From positions 109,046,773-109,110,772 of the forward strand of contig CM055265.1 in assembly GCA_029237695.1 (NCBI GenBank): DNA of 64,000 nucleotides. Direction: 5' to 3'. Positions 23,171 to 32,545 of the stretch are shown piece after piece (within the stretch, counting starts at the first letter, position 1; every line of letters begins with the position of its first letter). The notes beneath the pieces were generated by a model, which was not told the origin of the DNA, searched no databases, and saw only the letters and a list, made by a program, of their open reading frames with translations. This DNA is from Conchocele bisecta (Eukaryota; Mollusca; Bivalvia; Lucinida; Thyasiridae). Position numbers and translations under genes: made by a program.

Positions 23171-23790
23171 TCCGGAGCATAACTAGAATACCCTTTTGAA
23201 TATTTTCATGAAACTTCGCACATGCATAGACCACAACCCAAACGTGTGTCGCGCGCAAGAATGACAACTCTTCCCAATCTAATGTTCGAGTTATCTCCCT
23301 TTGTTTTTTCGCGCACTCATTTCTTGTCCGGAGCATAACTCGAATACCTTTTGGAATATTTTCATGAAACTTCACACATGCATAAACCACGACAGAAAGG
23401 TGTGTGATCTCGTGCGCAAGAATGACAACTCTTGTCAAGCTAATTTTCGCGTTATCTCCATTTGAAATTTGCGCACTGATTTATTGTCCGGAGCATAACT
23501 CAAACATCCTTTATAATACTTTCATGAAACTTCACACATGCATAGACCACGACTCAATGATATATTGCGTGCAAGAATAAAAACTCTTGTTACACTAATT
23601 TTAGAGTTATCTCCTTTTTTTCCGCAGATTGATTTCCTGTCAGTCCAAATCTTGACTACTCTTTGGAATATGTTCATGATATTTCAGATTTGCATAAACT
23701 ATGACACAAAGGTGTATCTCATGCAAGAACGAAAACTCTCACATTACTAACATATTAGTTATCTCCCTCTATTTTAGTGCCTGTCTGTAT
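23171..23790. repeat. four tandem blocks of about 155 bp
   Basis: TCCGGAGCATAACT starts blocks at 23171, 23327 and 23487; a diverged fourth begins near 23640. Each carries TTTTCATGAAACTTC, CACATGCATA and a GAGTTATCTCC phrase. Resembles a repeat type I know from bivalves. Not coding. Confidence 0.8.
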
Positions 23791-23812
23791 GCGGGGAGGA
23801 TATACATGCCGG

Positions 23813-23930
23813 GTGTTCCATTGATGGACTAGCAAACAGTGCAGATTCTGATCAGACTGCGGATGCACAGGCTGATCCGGATGCACACTGGTTGAAAAAT
23901 CCATAAGCCCCATTTCTCCAGTCACAGCCA
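23813..23930. repeat. partial family C
   Basis: Right part of the element from GTGTTCCATTGATGGACTAG to CCCCATTTCTCCAGTCACAG. Confidence 0.7.
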
Positions 23931-24231
23931 AAACTATAATTAGAGGAAAGCCATTTTATGGTAGCATGTTTGCGCACCATATGTTAACACGAGTATATCA
24001 AGTGGGAAAATATTAAAGTAATTCTTCATGTTGTGTTGACGTTATCACCGGTAATGACGTGTTGAAGCACACTTGAAGACACTTTCGAATACAATCGCCC
24101 GGGGATTATAGCAACCTCCAAAAGGAAGCACATATAATACCAGTCCTGAATACATAACTATAATTACATTACATTACATTGCATTACTTAAGCGTTATGA
24201 CGGAGTAGTATTTCAAAATTTGCGTTTGAAA
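23931..24231. other. no feature recognised
   Basis: AT-rich DNA; a short ATTACATTACATTGCATTAC run at about 24168-24190. Confidence 0.35.
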
Positions 24232-24313
24232 CGTTCTTTGTTTACTTTCTACTTCGTGATAAGTGACCTACGAATTTTGCTAATACACACTTTATTAGGC
24301 GAGTTTTTGTTAT

Positions 24314-24673
24314 AATAATGCCAGCACAAAAAATATTTACACAATTCCCTAACATTTGATTGGCCCGTAGCAAGTCTCTGTCCAGAATGTATATCCCAGT
24401 AAACTCCATGCCGAACTACTTTCCGTAACCGTGAGGCGCAGTTAAAATAATTCTTAAGAAAACGGAAAATAAGCACATTTTCCTGATGAACTTATTTCAA
24501 ATGCTGGAATTGTAAGGAATGAATGGCCTTTTTGTGGAATTTATCGAGGATATAAACTTGGAAAAGTCGCGGGAATACTGGACGAGGCCTTCCGGCCTTC
24601 GTCCAGTATTCCCGCGACTTTTCCAAGTTTATACCCCGATAAATTCCACAAAAAGGCCATTCATTCCTATAAT
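24314..24673. repeat. MITE family F, copy 2
   Basis: Flanked by ATAATA at both sides. 24505-24670 is a long palindrome with centre GGCCTTCCGGCCTTCGTC. The flanks rejoin to match 21840-22015, so the insertion boundaries are clear. Confidence 0.85.
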
Positions 24674-25110
24674 ATGTTTGTGTCATATTGTAGAATCGTC
24701 TCTCAATAACAATATAGCGAAGTATGAACGTCAAGGCCCATGCATCTTATTGTCATATGTTAGTGCACGAAATGGAAATGTTATTGCGCAAATTTATACT
24801 GATGACTGTGATGTAGCGATATCGTGCAACCTATTTCCTATAAAGCGATACACGTGCAGCTAATACAATAAAATGTATTTTAATATTTTAATATTATTTT
24901 ATTAGTCAGTCTCAAAGAGTGACTATTAGCCGCCTTCTTTCATTGACCCATTCACATAGCATTTATAATACAAGTCATAAGAAAACAAAACATTAATGCC
25001 TTTGCAACCAGTTTAGCACTAAATACTGGGGCACAAAAGCCGATTTTTTTGGGGCATTTCATGTGCATGTTATCAAAGGTTGTCCTCCATATTTTATAAA
25101 TATAACCATT
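24674..25110. other. flank of family F insertion, then unassigned DNA
   Basis: 24675-24745 continues the repeat seen at 21840-22015. From 24746 to 25110 I see no gene or repeat. Confidence 0.4.
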
Positions 25111-25111
25111 C

Positions 25112-25443
25112 AGGGGCGGATCCAGCCTTTGGGGAACGGGGAGGGGGGGGGGGGGGTTGTGTCTAGTTGCTAAGGTAACTCTTGCAATCTACTCCCTTGC
25201 CGTCCGTAGCTAGCTACGGATGGTACGGGAGTAATTGCAAGAGTTACCGTTCGCAACTAGGCGGTTGTCCTATTTTTGAGCTCTTCGAAATGCAATTTCC
25301 TGTGTTCACGGCATTTAAATTCAGACTCCAACTGGTGGTAAACTGTGATCTATGTAAACTCCGTGGGGGGGGGGGGGGGGCGGTTGCAACCCCGGGCCCC
25401 ACCCACCCCCCCACCCCCCACCCCCCTCCAGATCCACCACTGC
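25112..25443. repeat. family I element (poly-G/poly-C bounded foldback)
   Basis: Starts CAGGGGCGGATCCAGC and ends GATCCACCACTG, short inverted ends of hAT-like appearance (CAGGG; inference). Two G runs and a C-rich stretch. The inner palindrome 25158-25258 has centre CGTAGCTAGCTACG and arms AACTCTTGCAAT with complement. Frames through it are low-complexity. Confidence 0.75.
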
Positions 25444-25587
25444 CATTTGCCAAAACATTCTAGGTGGCCAACCATCTGGAATTTTCACACGGAGCTATAA
25501 TAGTACAATTTTCAAGATGATCGCCATTTTCAGATAAAAAAGCTTCTTTCTTGGTTTTTTACACATATTTTGGCTGTACACCAAGCA

Positions 25588-25784
25588 AAGATTATGAGAC
25601 ACGCCATGTGATTTTGTACCTTCGGACATCTACGTAATTTCATGAAATACGTTCTCAAAATTTACAACATTTTCCGTAAATGGCGTCAAAAGTTGACAAC
25701 ATTTTCAGAGCTCCGCATGCACTCTGCAAATGTTGTCAACATTTTACTTTATTTATGAAAAATAGTGTCAATTTTGTAAGCGGA
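25588..25784. repeat. left part of MITE family M, copy 2
   Basis: GAGACACGCCATGTGATTTT onward, matching the complement of the copy at 22653. The missing right end (GTATTTCATGAAATTATGCA) reappears at 42098-42158, after the nested insertions. Confidence 0.85.
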
Positions 25785-25899
25785 TGTAGAACCCGCTTTT
25801 GTCCATCTACCACTATTGTTCACGTGTACGATGAAGCCGGGGGAAATCAGTTAGTCGTTTTTGAATCAAATTAAACCTTATAGGGCGTCGTTGAATAAC

Positions 25900-25906
25900 T
25901 TAGACA
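25900..25906. repeat. left target-site duplication of the Polinton (TTAGACA)
   Basis: TTAGACA precedes GTAGTATATAAG here and follows ATATACTAC at 40226-40232. The uninterrupted sequence at 41801-41807 and 41977-41983 (complement) has one copy. A 6-bp duplication, usual for Polintons, fits if one terminal base is element-derived. Confidence 0.9.
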
Positions 25907-26100
25907 GTAGTATATAAGAGTCACAATGATACCATTACCCTCTGGAAGGCACCGGCTACGCGCGGCGCCCCCCACCGCATGGTGGTATCATTAGTGACTC
26001 TTATATACTACTACCGCGAGACCATATATTTATGACATGAGAAGATACACCCTATTAGAGATAAAAATCCCTATGTTATACTCAGTATATATATACAACA
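25907..26100 (+). repeat. left terminal inverted repeat of the Polinton
   Basis: 194 bp, about 94% identical to the complement of 40033-40225. It begins GTAGTATATAAGAGTCAC and ends ...TATACAACA. The outer 106 bp is itself a hairpin: arm 25906-25934 pairs with 25983-26012 around a GC-rich 48-base loop (GGCACCGGCTACGCGC...). Confidence 0.9.
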
Positions 26101-26503
26101 ATCTGTCATACATTTATTACGAATAAAATAACAACTGACACCCTATTAAAGATAGAAATCCATAAGTTATACTCAGTATATTACAGCAATTTGTCACAAA
26201 TATAAACTGACACCCTATTAAAGACAAGTTATCCATAAGTTATACTAAGTATATTACAACAATCTGTCATACATTTATTACAAATAAAATATAAACTGAC
26301 ACCCTATTAAAGATAAGAAATCCATAAGTTATACTCAGAATTTTACAGCAATCTGTCACAAATATAAACTGACACACTATTAAAGACAAGTTATCCATAA
26401 GTTATACTAAGTATATTACAACAAACTGTCATACATTTATTACAAATAAAATATAAACTTACACCCTATTGAAGATAAAAATCTATTGGTTATACTCAGT
26501 ATA
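26050..26503 (+). promoter_or_regulatory. subterminal tandem repeats, alternating 90- and 72-bp units
   Basis: CCCTATTA-type unit starts at 26050, 26141, 26213, 26302, 26375 and 26464, with spacings 91, 72, 89, 73 and 89. Each unit has a TTATACTCAGTATA-like word, and the last word abuts the first ATG of the element (26504). The right end has one unit directly before the ATG of the gene at 40030 on the other strand. I infer a promoter or replication-factor array; no experimental support. Confidence 0.75.
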
Positions 26504-26917
26504 ATGCCTACCATAAAGCAAATGAGAGAGCAAGCTAAGAGTTGGGGAATTTCCCTAAGAGGTTTGAGACTCAAGAAAGATATAGCAGATAGGATAAGTG
26601 ACGCGCGAGCCGTTGTCTATGAGAAGAGGCTGCGGCGTGCGGTTTCGACCGGACGACTGCCCGCCGACCCCGAAAAACGCTCCGAGAAATTGGAGAACGA
26701 GACGACGGCCAGTCTGCGCGCCACCGCTTACGCGCAGCGTGTAAAAGATCCCAGCGCACGTAGAAAACCCCTATACAATAAGATTTATCAAGGGTTGGTG
26801 GAGAGACCTCCCAAGAAGAGGAGAGATATCGCCAGAGCTTTGGTGGAGGAGGGTCCCAGGATTCTCGCCGAAGAAGCCGAATTAGGGAAACTGTTGATAG
26901 GGGTAGGAGGAAGATAG
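26504..26917 (+). CDS. SAP-like DNA-binding protein of the Polinton (137 aa)
   Basis: I start at ATG 26504, which follows the last subterminal repeat; a TTG six codons upstream is in frame but less likely. The N-terminus (residues 2-35) has the helix-extended loop-helix look of a SAP motif (hydrophobics and a Gly-rich turn: KSWGISLRGLRLKKDIADRI), which usually binds AT-rich DNA. The rest is highly basic (RKPLYNKIYQGLVERPPKKR) and probably helical. Its place at the left end beside the polymerase suggests a role in DNA replication or end binding. Its stop codon is one base before a possible polymerase ATG (26919). The SAP assignment is by eye only. Confidence 0.6.
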   Translation: MPTIKQMREQAKSWGISLRGLRLKKDIADRISDARAVVYEKRLRRAVSTGRLPADPEKRSEKLENETTASLRATAYAQRVKDPSARRKPLYNKIYQGLVERPPKKRRDIARALVEEGPRILAEEAELGKLLIGVGGR

Positions 26918-26918
26918 T

Positions 26919-29900
26919 ATGGACTTTCGAGAGGGGGGGGGGGGGGGGGGTAGACGGGGAGATCGCTAATCGCATAATGAATAAAATTCGCCCAGAGATG
27001 ACCACGGCATGTTATCTGAGGTATTCGTGCTCTTATCGTATTAGGAACATCGAGACCGACGAAACGATGATCTATCACAAACAATCAAAGGACAGTCCGT
27101 GGATAAACGAGATTTCTAAAGCGGAGAGTTGGATATCCGATAGAGAGAAAGGTCGAATGGACATCGACAAAGTTGATAGACCAAACACAAAATGGACCTT
27201 CGTTCGTTGGATATCGGTCGAGGTGAAGATGATCATCGACGCTCAACAACTTCTCATGGGAGCGGGAAAACTCCCAGACTGGTTAAGACAGAAAAAGGGA
27301 ATGTATTCCGTCGACACGTACGACGACTACTTGTGTCTGTTTAGGTGCATAGCCATCCAACGTGGAGGGAGACCAGACCGCTGTTGTGAGAAGGCACGAG
27401 CTCTGGCTCGCGAATACCTCGGGCATGATAACGGACCGGGTAGCCAGGAAATCCCCCTGGACGATATTAAGAAGGTCGAAGAGCATTTCAAGCTGGGTAT
27501 TCGCGTTTACGAGCCCACCGCCGATGGAGTGTGGTACCTCATGAAGGTTCCGGCAAATTACGACGTGGTTGGGGGGAAGACAATGACGATAGGAATGTTT
27601 GGAGGTCACTCTTTCCTCATAACGAACCTCCGCAAGATGACGAACGAGTACGGGTGCACCGGATGTCAACAACGGTTCACAAAGTCGTGTCACATGCACA
27701 GGCACGCGACCACCTGCATGGGTGGGAAGACCGTGGTGACATGTCCAGGTAAGAGGGTAGAGACCGCAGTCGGCCTACGAGAAGGCGTTCTATCCCAAGG
27801 GGTCAGCGAGTGTGAGGTCGATTCAATGGTTGAGCAGAGAAGAGGAGAGGGTGGGAAAGCACATACATCACGCCGACTGCGGTCACGGTGGTGAGAGGTG
27901 GGTGGCCGGTGATCCGGTCGACGGTTACTGTCACGAGACGGAAGACCGTTTCGTTAGTTTCACGGATGCTACTGGCACGGGTGTCCGAGGCATTGCATGA
28001 GAGGTAACGCGAGATCGCTGTACAAGAGGACGAAATTTCAAGACGCCAAGATAAGGAAGGCGGGTTACGAGCTGGTGGTGATGTGGGAGTGCGAGTGGTT
28101 GAATGAGGTCAATACCTACTATCCACGATCGCCACGCGAGGAGGAGACGACCCTGTACCCTCACCAGATAGTCTACGACTTCGAGGCGTATCTCGACAAG
28201 TCAAAAACCACGCGACCCACCAAAGACCTGACCTTCGAGGTCGAGCACGTTCCTATATCGGTGTCGTTGGGGTATACGATGCATGAAGGGATCACACACA
28301 TATGCGAACGAGATCCCGACACGCTAGTCGAGAAGTTCGTGACCGAGCTGCAGATGAGAGGCAAGGCAATCAGGGAGGGGGTTAGGAAGAAGTATCTGCC
28401 GGCCGACATAGATATGTTATCTGAGTCTCAGCAAGCAAAAATTATCTCTTGGATTGACCAAGTCCCGGTGGTGGGGTTCAACTGTAGCAGGTACGACCTG
28501 AACCTCATCAAGCAGTACTTTGTAGAGAAGTTGGCGGCCACCGTGAATAAGGTGATGGTCGGAAAGAGAGCCAGCACGACGATGTTTCTGTTTACCCCGG
28601 AGTTTAGATTTCTCGACATCATCCAGTATCTGGGACCCGGTACCACGTACGACCGATGGGTTAAGGCGTACGACTGTAAAACGGTAAAGTCTCACTTTCC
28701 GTACGAGTGGTTCGATAGCGCGGACAAGCTCGACCATCCGGGGCTGCCAGACTATCCCGAGTGGTACTCAAAGTTGAAGGGTGAGTTCCTACTGTCGTTG
28801 TCCGAGTGGAAAAAGTGTAAGAAGGTATTCCGAGAAAATGGGATGAAGACGTTCAAGGAATGGTTGCAAAACTACAACGACTTGGATGTAGGACCGTTCC
28901 TGGAGGCTCTGACTAAAATGACGGAGTTCTACAGGGGAAGAGGAGTAGACATACTCAAGGATGCTGTGTCTCTGCCCGGTGTATCCCTTCAGTACCTACT
29001 CCGCGGGTCGATCGATGGGAAGGCGGACACGCCCGAACTGTGGTCGCCGAAGTCTGAAACTTACGAGATGATGAAGCAGGGATTGGTCGGTGGTCCGTCC
29101 ATAGTATTCTCCAGATACGCCGAGGCTGGAAGGTCAACGATCAGGGGTCAGGTGGGCAGTCGGGAGGAGAAGATGTGCAAGGCGGTGCTGGGGTACGATG
29201 CCAATGCTCTGTACCTATCTACTCTGTCGAAGGACATGCCGTGTGGTGAGGAGCAGATATGGACGTGTGACGACCCGGAAAGACAGTCGTATATAGACTG
29301 TTTCGTGAGGAAGGTCAGGAGTGAAAAGTGGTTCGGATTTGCGGAGTTGGATATAGAGATCCCGGAAACGTTGAGAGACAAGTTCTCGGAAATGTCACAG
29401 CTGTTCGTTAATCGAGAAGTCGATGAGAACGAGGTTCCACAGCACATGAAGGACTACCTGGCCGGGACCGGGAGGAAAAGAGTCGACGGACAGAGAAAGC
29501 TCGTGGGGGCAATGTCCGCCAAGAAGATGATCATATACTCTCCACTGCTAAAGTGGTATCTGGAGCACGGTCTGATCGTCAAGGCGGTGCATAGGGTGAT
29601 TGACTACACGCCCGGCAAACCGTTTCAATGGTTCGTTAAAGAGGTCACCGCTGCCAGACGGACGGGGGACGTCGACAAGAGCAAGGCGGTGTTGGCGGAG
29701 ATATTCAAACTGGTTGGCAACGCGTGTTGTGGCAAGCTGATAGAGGCACAAGAGAGACACATGAACACCACATATACGAAGGATGAGAAGACTGTCGACC
29801 GGGCACTGAGGTCGGCGTGGTTCGAAGACCTGGAGGAGATTGGGGAGGCTTACGAGATATCGAGCAGGAAGACTCGAGTGGTGACCAACAGACCGTTTCA

Positions 29901-30441
29901 GTGTGGCATAGCGGTCTACCAGTTGGCCAAGCTCCGGATGCTGGAGTTCTAATACGATTTCTTGGACAAGTACGTGGATCGCGGAGATTTCGAACTGATA
30001 CAGATGGACACTGACAGCATGTACTTCGCGCTGTCGGAGAAGACGCTGGCGGCGGTGGTGAGAAAGAATATGAAGAGAAAGTTTAATAAGGAGAAGACCG
30101 AGTGGTTGGCGTGGGACGTGTGGAGCAACAGAACTCCGGGACTGTTAAAGCTGGAATTCGAAGGGGATAGAGCCATCGCTCTGTGTAGCAAGTGTTACTA
30201 CGTGAGTGGTGATGGAAAATCTAAGCACTCGTCCAAGGGGATGTCGAAGAAATCTAACGATCTGACTTGGGGAAGGTATAAGAGTGCTCTCGAAGGGGGT
30301 AGGGATATGGCGGAGAACAGGGGATTCCGAATGATTAACGGGGTGATGAAGACGTACAAGCAGGAAAAGTTGGGGTTGTCGGCGTACTACGACAAGAGGA
30401 GAGTGATGGAAGACGGGTTACACACCGAGCCTATAGGATAG
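26919..30441 (+). pseudogene. POLB: protein-primed family B DNA polymerase (pPolB), broken
   Basis: Replicates the element from a protein primer. An N-terminal region with YDDYLCLFRC (about 27320) and a Cys/His finger-like segment (GCTGCQQRF, 27655-27720) is typical of Polinton polymerases. A shifted frame (27775-27957) carries HIHHADCGHGGER and VDGY, and HGCYWHGC follows from 27961. Exonuclease motifs: YDFEAYLD (28174), FNCSRYDLN (28477), YNDLD (28873). Polymerase motifs: A YDANALYL (29194), B KLVGNACCGK (29707), C DTDS (30007); C-terminal YDKRRVMEDG. Lesions: two compensating frameshifts (27752-27780 and about 27940-27957) and an in-frame TAA at 29950 just before motif C. The start is uncertain: ATG 26977 is in frame, while ATG 26919 is separated from it by a run of 17 G that puts it out of frame. 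All catalytic residues examined are kept, so damage is recent or technical. Confidence 0.9.
26934..26950 (+). repeat. run of 17 G at the polymerase start
   Basis: Uninterrupted G tract between ATG 26919 (MDFRE) and the frame containing ATG 26977. A length of 16 or 19 would join the two frames. Prone to slippage and to base-calling error. Confidence 0.9.
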
Positions 30442-30486
30442 GTAAAAAAAAAGAAAGAAAAAGAACTCTAAAAAAAGGAGAGAATA
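30442..30486. other. A-rich spacer between convergent polymerase and integrase genes
   Basis: GGTAAAAAAAAAGAAAGAAA and further A runs, 45 bp between the two stop codons. No AATAAA signal; it may still serve 3' end formation. Confidence 0.4.
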
Positions 30487-31481
30487 CTAAAGACTCTGAC
30501 GATCCGGGGGTAGCTGGGTGTCAGAAGGCACCATAAGAAGTTCTTCGCGAACATGGCCCACACCCATATAGTGACACGGGCATCAGTTTGGTAATATATC
30601 GTTCTAGATGATATACATTGAGAGACCACACGGGAGCAGTCGCGCGGCGGCTGCCACCTTCGAGCTCTCCCGGTTGATAGAGGTACCTGACGTTGCTCCT
30701 CTAAACCAACGGGTCGCCCGCGCGAGACGGCAGAGGGCTTGCTCGTCACCCTTTTAAACTTGATAGCATCTACAGGCTTCATACCTATCAATCTGGTCAC
30801 CTCTCCGTTCAGTGCGGAGACCACGGCGGGCAGTCTGGCCACCCACTCGGTCGATCGCGAATGAGGGTCTACAAGTTCTTTAGCGTATTGGTGTCCGAAC
30901 AGTCTCTCAGCCAGGGTTCGATTGAAGCGCTCCACGATCCCCTGGTCCCGGTGGATGTTGACGCGGCCGCGTCTGACAGAAACGTCGTGCTTAGACAATA
31001 GATGAGAGACCGCGCCCATGAACTCGCGGCCGGGATCGACCTGGAGAATATTCGGCCATTTGAGAGGACTCCTCTTATATATTCTGGAGAGAGCCTCGGC
31101 CACCACCTTAGACTCTTTAGTGGCCAACGGCTCAGCCTCCTTATAACGACTCGCTACGTCAACGATTGTCAGTGCGTACTTGTACGTCTTGCGGCCGACG
31201 AGATCGTGAGGGAGAAACAGGAGATCCGCTTGGTGAACTTCGTTCGGCACCGGCACGTCGAATTTCGGGCGCGGAACATTGTGAGGCGGGGGTAAATAGA
31301 TCTGCCAGATGGCCTGCTTCTTGAGCCATTCCTTGACAGCGTTTTCTGAAACCTTGGTCGCCGCCGCGAGGTTCTTGATGGCCGCGAGTCCCTTCCAGTA
31401 GCCGCGGGGGCTGTAGTATGTGTTTGCTAGCTTGCGCGCTAGGCGAACCGATAGTTTGGTATCAAGTTTGCGCGTGTTCAT
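30487..31481 (-). pseudogene. INT: Polinton retrovirus-like integrase, C-terminus frameshifted
   Basis: Catalyses insertion and the 6-bp staggered cut. From ATG 31481: N-terminal helical region (residues 10-60), core with D86 (HQADLLFLPHD), D149 (VDPGREF) and E184 (VERFNRTL), 34 residues between the last two, so the DDE triad is complete. NIHRDQG before the Glu is typical. The C-terminal part leaves frame near 30685-30700; the next frame carries RYLYQPGELEGG and WSLNVYHLERY as in the family's chromo-like end, then a second shift near 30570 leads to REELLMVPSDTQLPP and a stop at 30487. Without the shifts the first frame would run on to 30468 with an unlike tail. The first 20 bases overlap the 116-residue gene upstream. 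Confidence 0.9.
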
Positions 31482-31812
31482 CGTATGCGATGTATTCTAA
31501 TATATCGGACAATCTCCAACATGCCCTCGCCAGATCGTCCGGTAACTGCGTCGATAATAATAAACCTTTGTTGGAAGTACAATTGCGATTGGGGGTTAAG
31601 TTCTGAAGCAACTTGGGAAAATCCAATCCCCCAGGATTGGTGGAGGAATATAACATCCGCTTTGCGAAAAGGGTGGCCGCTTTTTCGTCCTCGCGCCACG
31701 TCTCGAGGGAATCTCGGGCCAGACGAATCATACCCTTTGCACCAGCTATACGGTGTTTAAGGGCAGTGTAGCCTACATCAATCATAGCAAAATAAAGTTC
31801 GTCAACTGACAT
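31462..31812 (-). CDS. small Polinton protein, 116 aa, unknown
   Basis: From ATG 31812 to a stop at 31462, ending inside the integrase start. Mostly helical appearance with a conserved-looking C-terminal half (LSTQLPDDLARACWRLSDIL); no transmembrane segment or metal motif. Upstream is an AT-rich stretch with TATATATTTATAAAA (31820-31840). I call it because it is the first gene of the minus-strand series, fills the gap, and its composition is protein-like. Function not assigned. Confidence 0.6.
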   Translation of the reverse strand: MSVDELYFAMIDVGYTALKHRIAGAKGMIRLARDSLETWREDEKAATLFAKRMLYSSTNPGGLDFPKLLQNLTPNRNCTSNKGLLLSTQLPDDLARACWRLSDILEYIAYDEHAQT

Positions 31813-31869
31813 CGTTCTATGTATATATATTTATAAAAAAAATTATTTAAAATAATTAATTTAAAATCT

Positions 31870-32211
31870 CTATTGGATATAGTAGCCGACGATACCCACC
31901 ACACCCATTCCCACGACGATGAACGAGATCTCGCGGTCTTTTTGGGGCTCTGACGGTACATAGAAATCTGAAAGTTGGGGCTCGCGATCCAGCGGCGCGA
32001 GACTTTTCTGCGGATATGCCAGCGCGTACTCGCGGTTGGCTTCTTCAACGTTCTGAAAAGTTTGTGCGTCGTGATTTTCGCGGCGAAGCTCTTCGTTGAC
32101 CCAGTCCAGATGGGCGGTTCGTTTTTTAGACCATGCTTCCTTTGCGCTATTGAGTTGTTCTACAGCTAAATCGTGACGCTTGCACTCCTCATCCACGTTC
32201 GAGCTTCTCAT
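31870..32211 (-). CDS. coiled-coil protein with C-terminal membrane anchor, 113 aa
   Basis: From ATG 32211. Residues 6-60 are charged and heptad-like (RHDLAVEQLNSAKEAWSKKR), suggesting a coiled coil; residues 95-113 (SFIVVGMGVVGIVGYYI) form one hydrophobic segment. This resembles a tail-anchored virion or assembly protein, by analogy. The upstream micro-frame 32213-32293 (hydrophobic, MASIAVIVGGALVNALAF) ends one base before this ATG and lies one frame away, so both may be one protein split by a one-base change. Function unknown. Confidence 0.6.
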   Translation of the reverse strand: MRSSNVDEECKRHDLAVEQLNSAKEAWSKKRTAHLDWVNEELRRENHDAQTFQNVEEANREYALAYPQKSLAPLDREPQLSDFYVPSEPQKDREISFIVVGMGVVGIVGYYIQ

Positions 32212-32212
32212 T

Positions 32213-32293
32213 TTAGAGAATATAAATGTTGTTACCGCTGAACGCCAATGCGTTTACAAGCGCACCACCTACTATTACTGCGATTGAAGCCAT
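32213..32293 (-). CDS. 26-residue hydrophobic micro-frame
   Basis: ATG 32293 follows the stop of the 77-aa gene without a gap (TAAATG), and its own stop is one base before ATG 32211. Sequence begins MASIAVIVGGALVNALAFSG, one membrane-type helix. Either an independent small membrane protein or the N-terminus of the downstream protein separated by a frameshift. Below the usual size for annotation. Confidence 0.5.
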   Translation of the reverse strand: MASIAVIVGGALVNALAFSGNNIYIL

Positions 32294-32527
32294 TTATTTC
32301 CATATATTAACGGGTAGAATTCCAGCTTTAACTAGATAATCTCGGGTCCAAACTGCGGCCGCTACATCTAAGGTCGCAAGCCCTATGTCTCTCACAGTAA
32401 AGTCCAATTTGGGAGCGGACCCTCCTAGGGCCATCTTTGATAGTCGAGCATACCCGATACTGAAACCCGATATCACCACGGCGTGATAAAGCGCATTCAC
32501 TAACATTTTACCATCTTGTTCAGCCAT
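32294..32527 (-). CDS. small hydrophobic Polinton protein, 77 aa
   Basis: From ATG 32527 (MAEQDGKMLVNALYHAVVIS). Two probable membrane helices: residues 9-28 and about 46-62. Short, acidic start and hydrophobic body suggest a virion membrane or assembly protein; no family named. Its stop codon touches the next ATG, evidence for dense packing and perhaps a shared transcript. Confidence 0.65.
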   Translation of the reverse strand: MAEQDGKMLVNALYHAVVISGFSIGYARLSKMALGGSAPKLDFTVRDIGLATLDVAAAVWTRDYLVKAGILPVNIWK

Positions 32528-32545
32528 TGTTGATAATTATAATTA

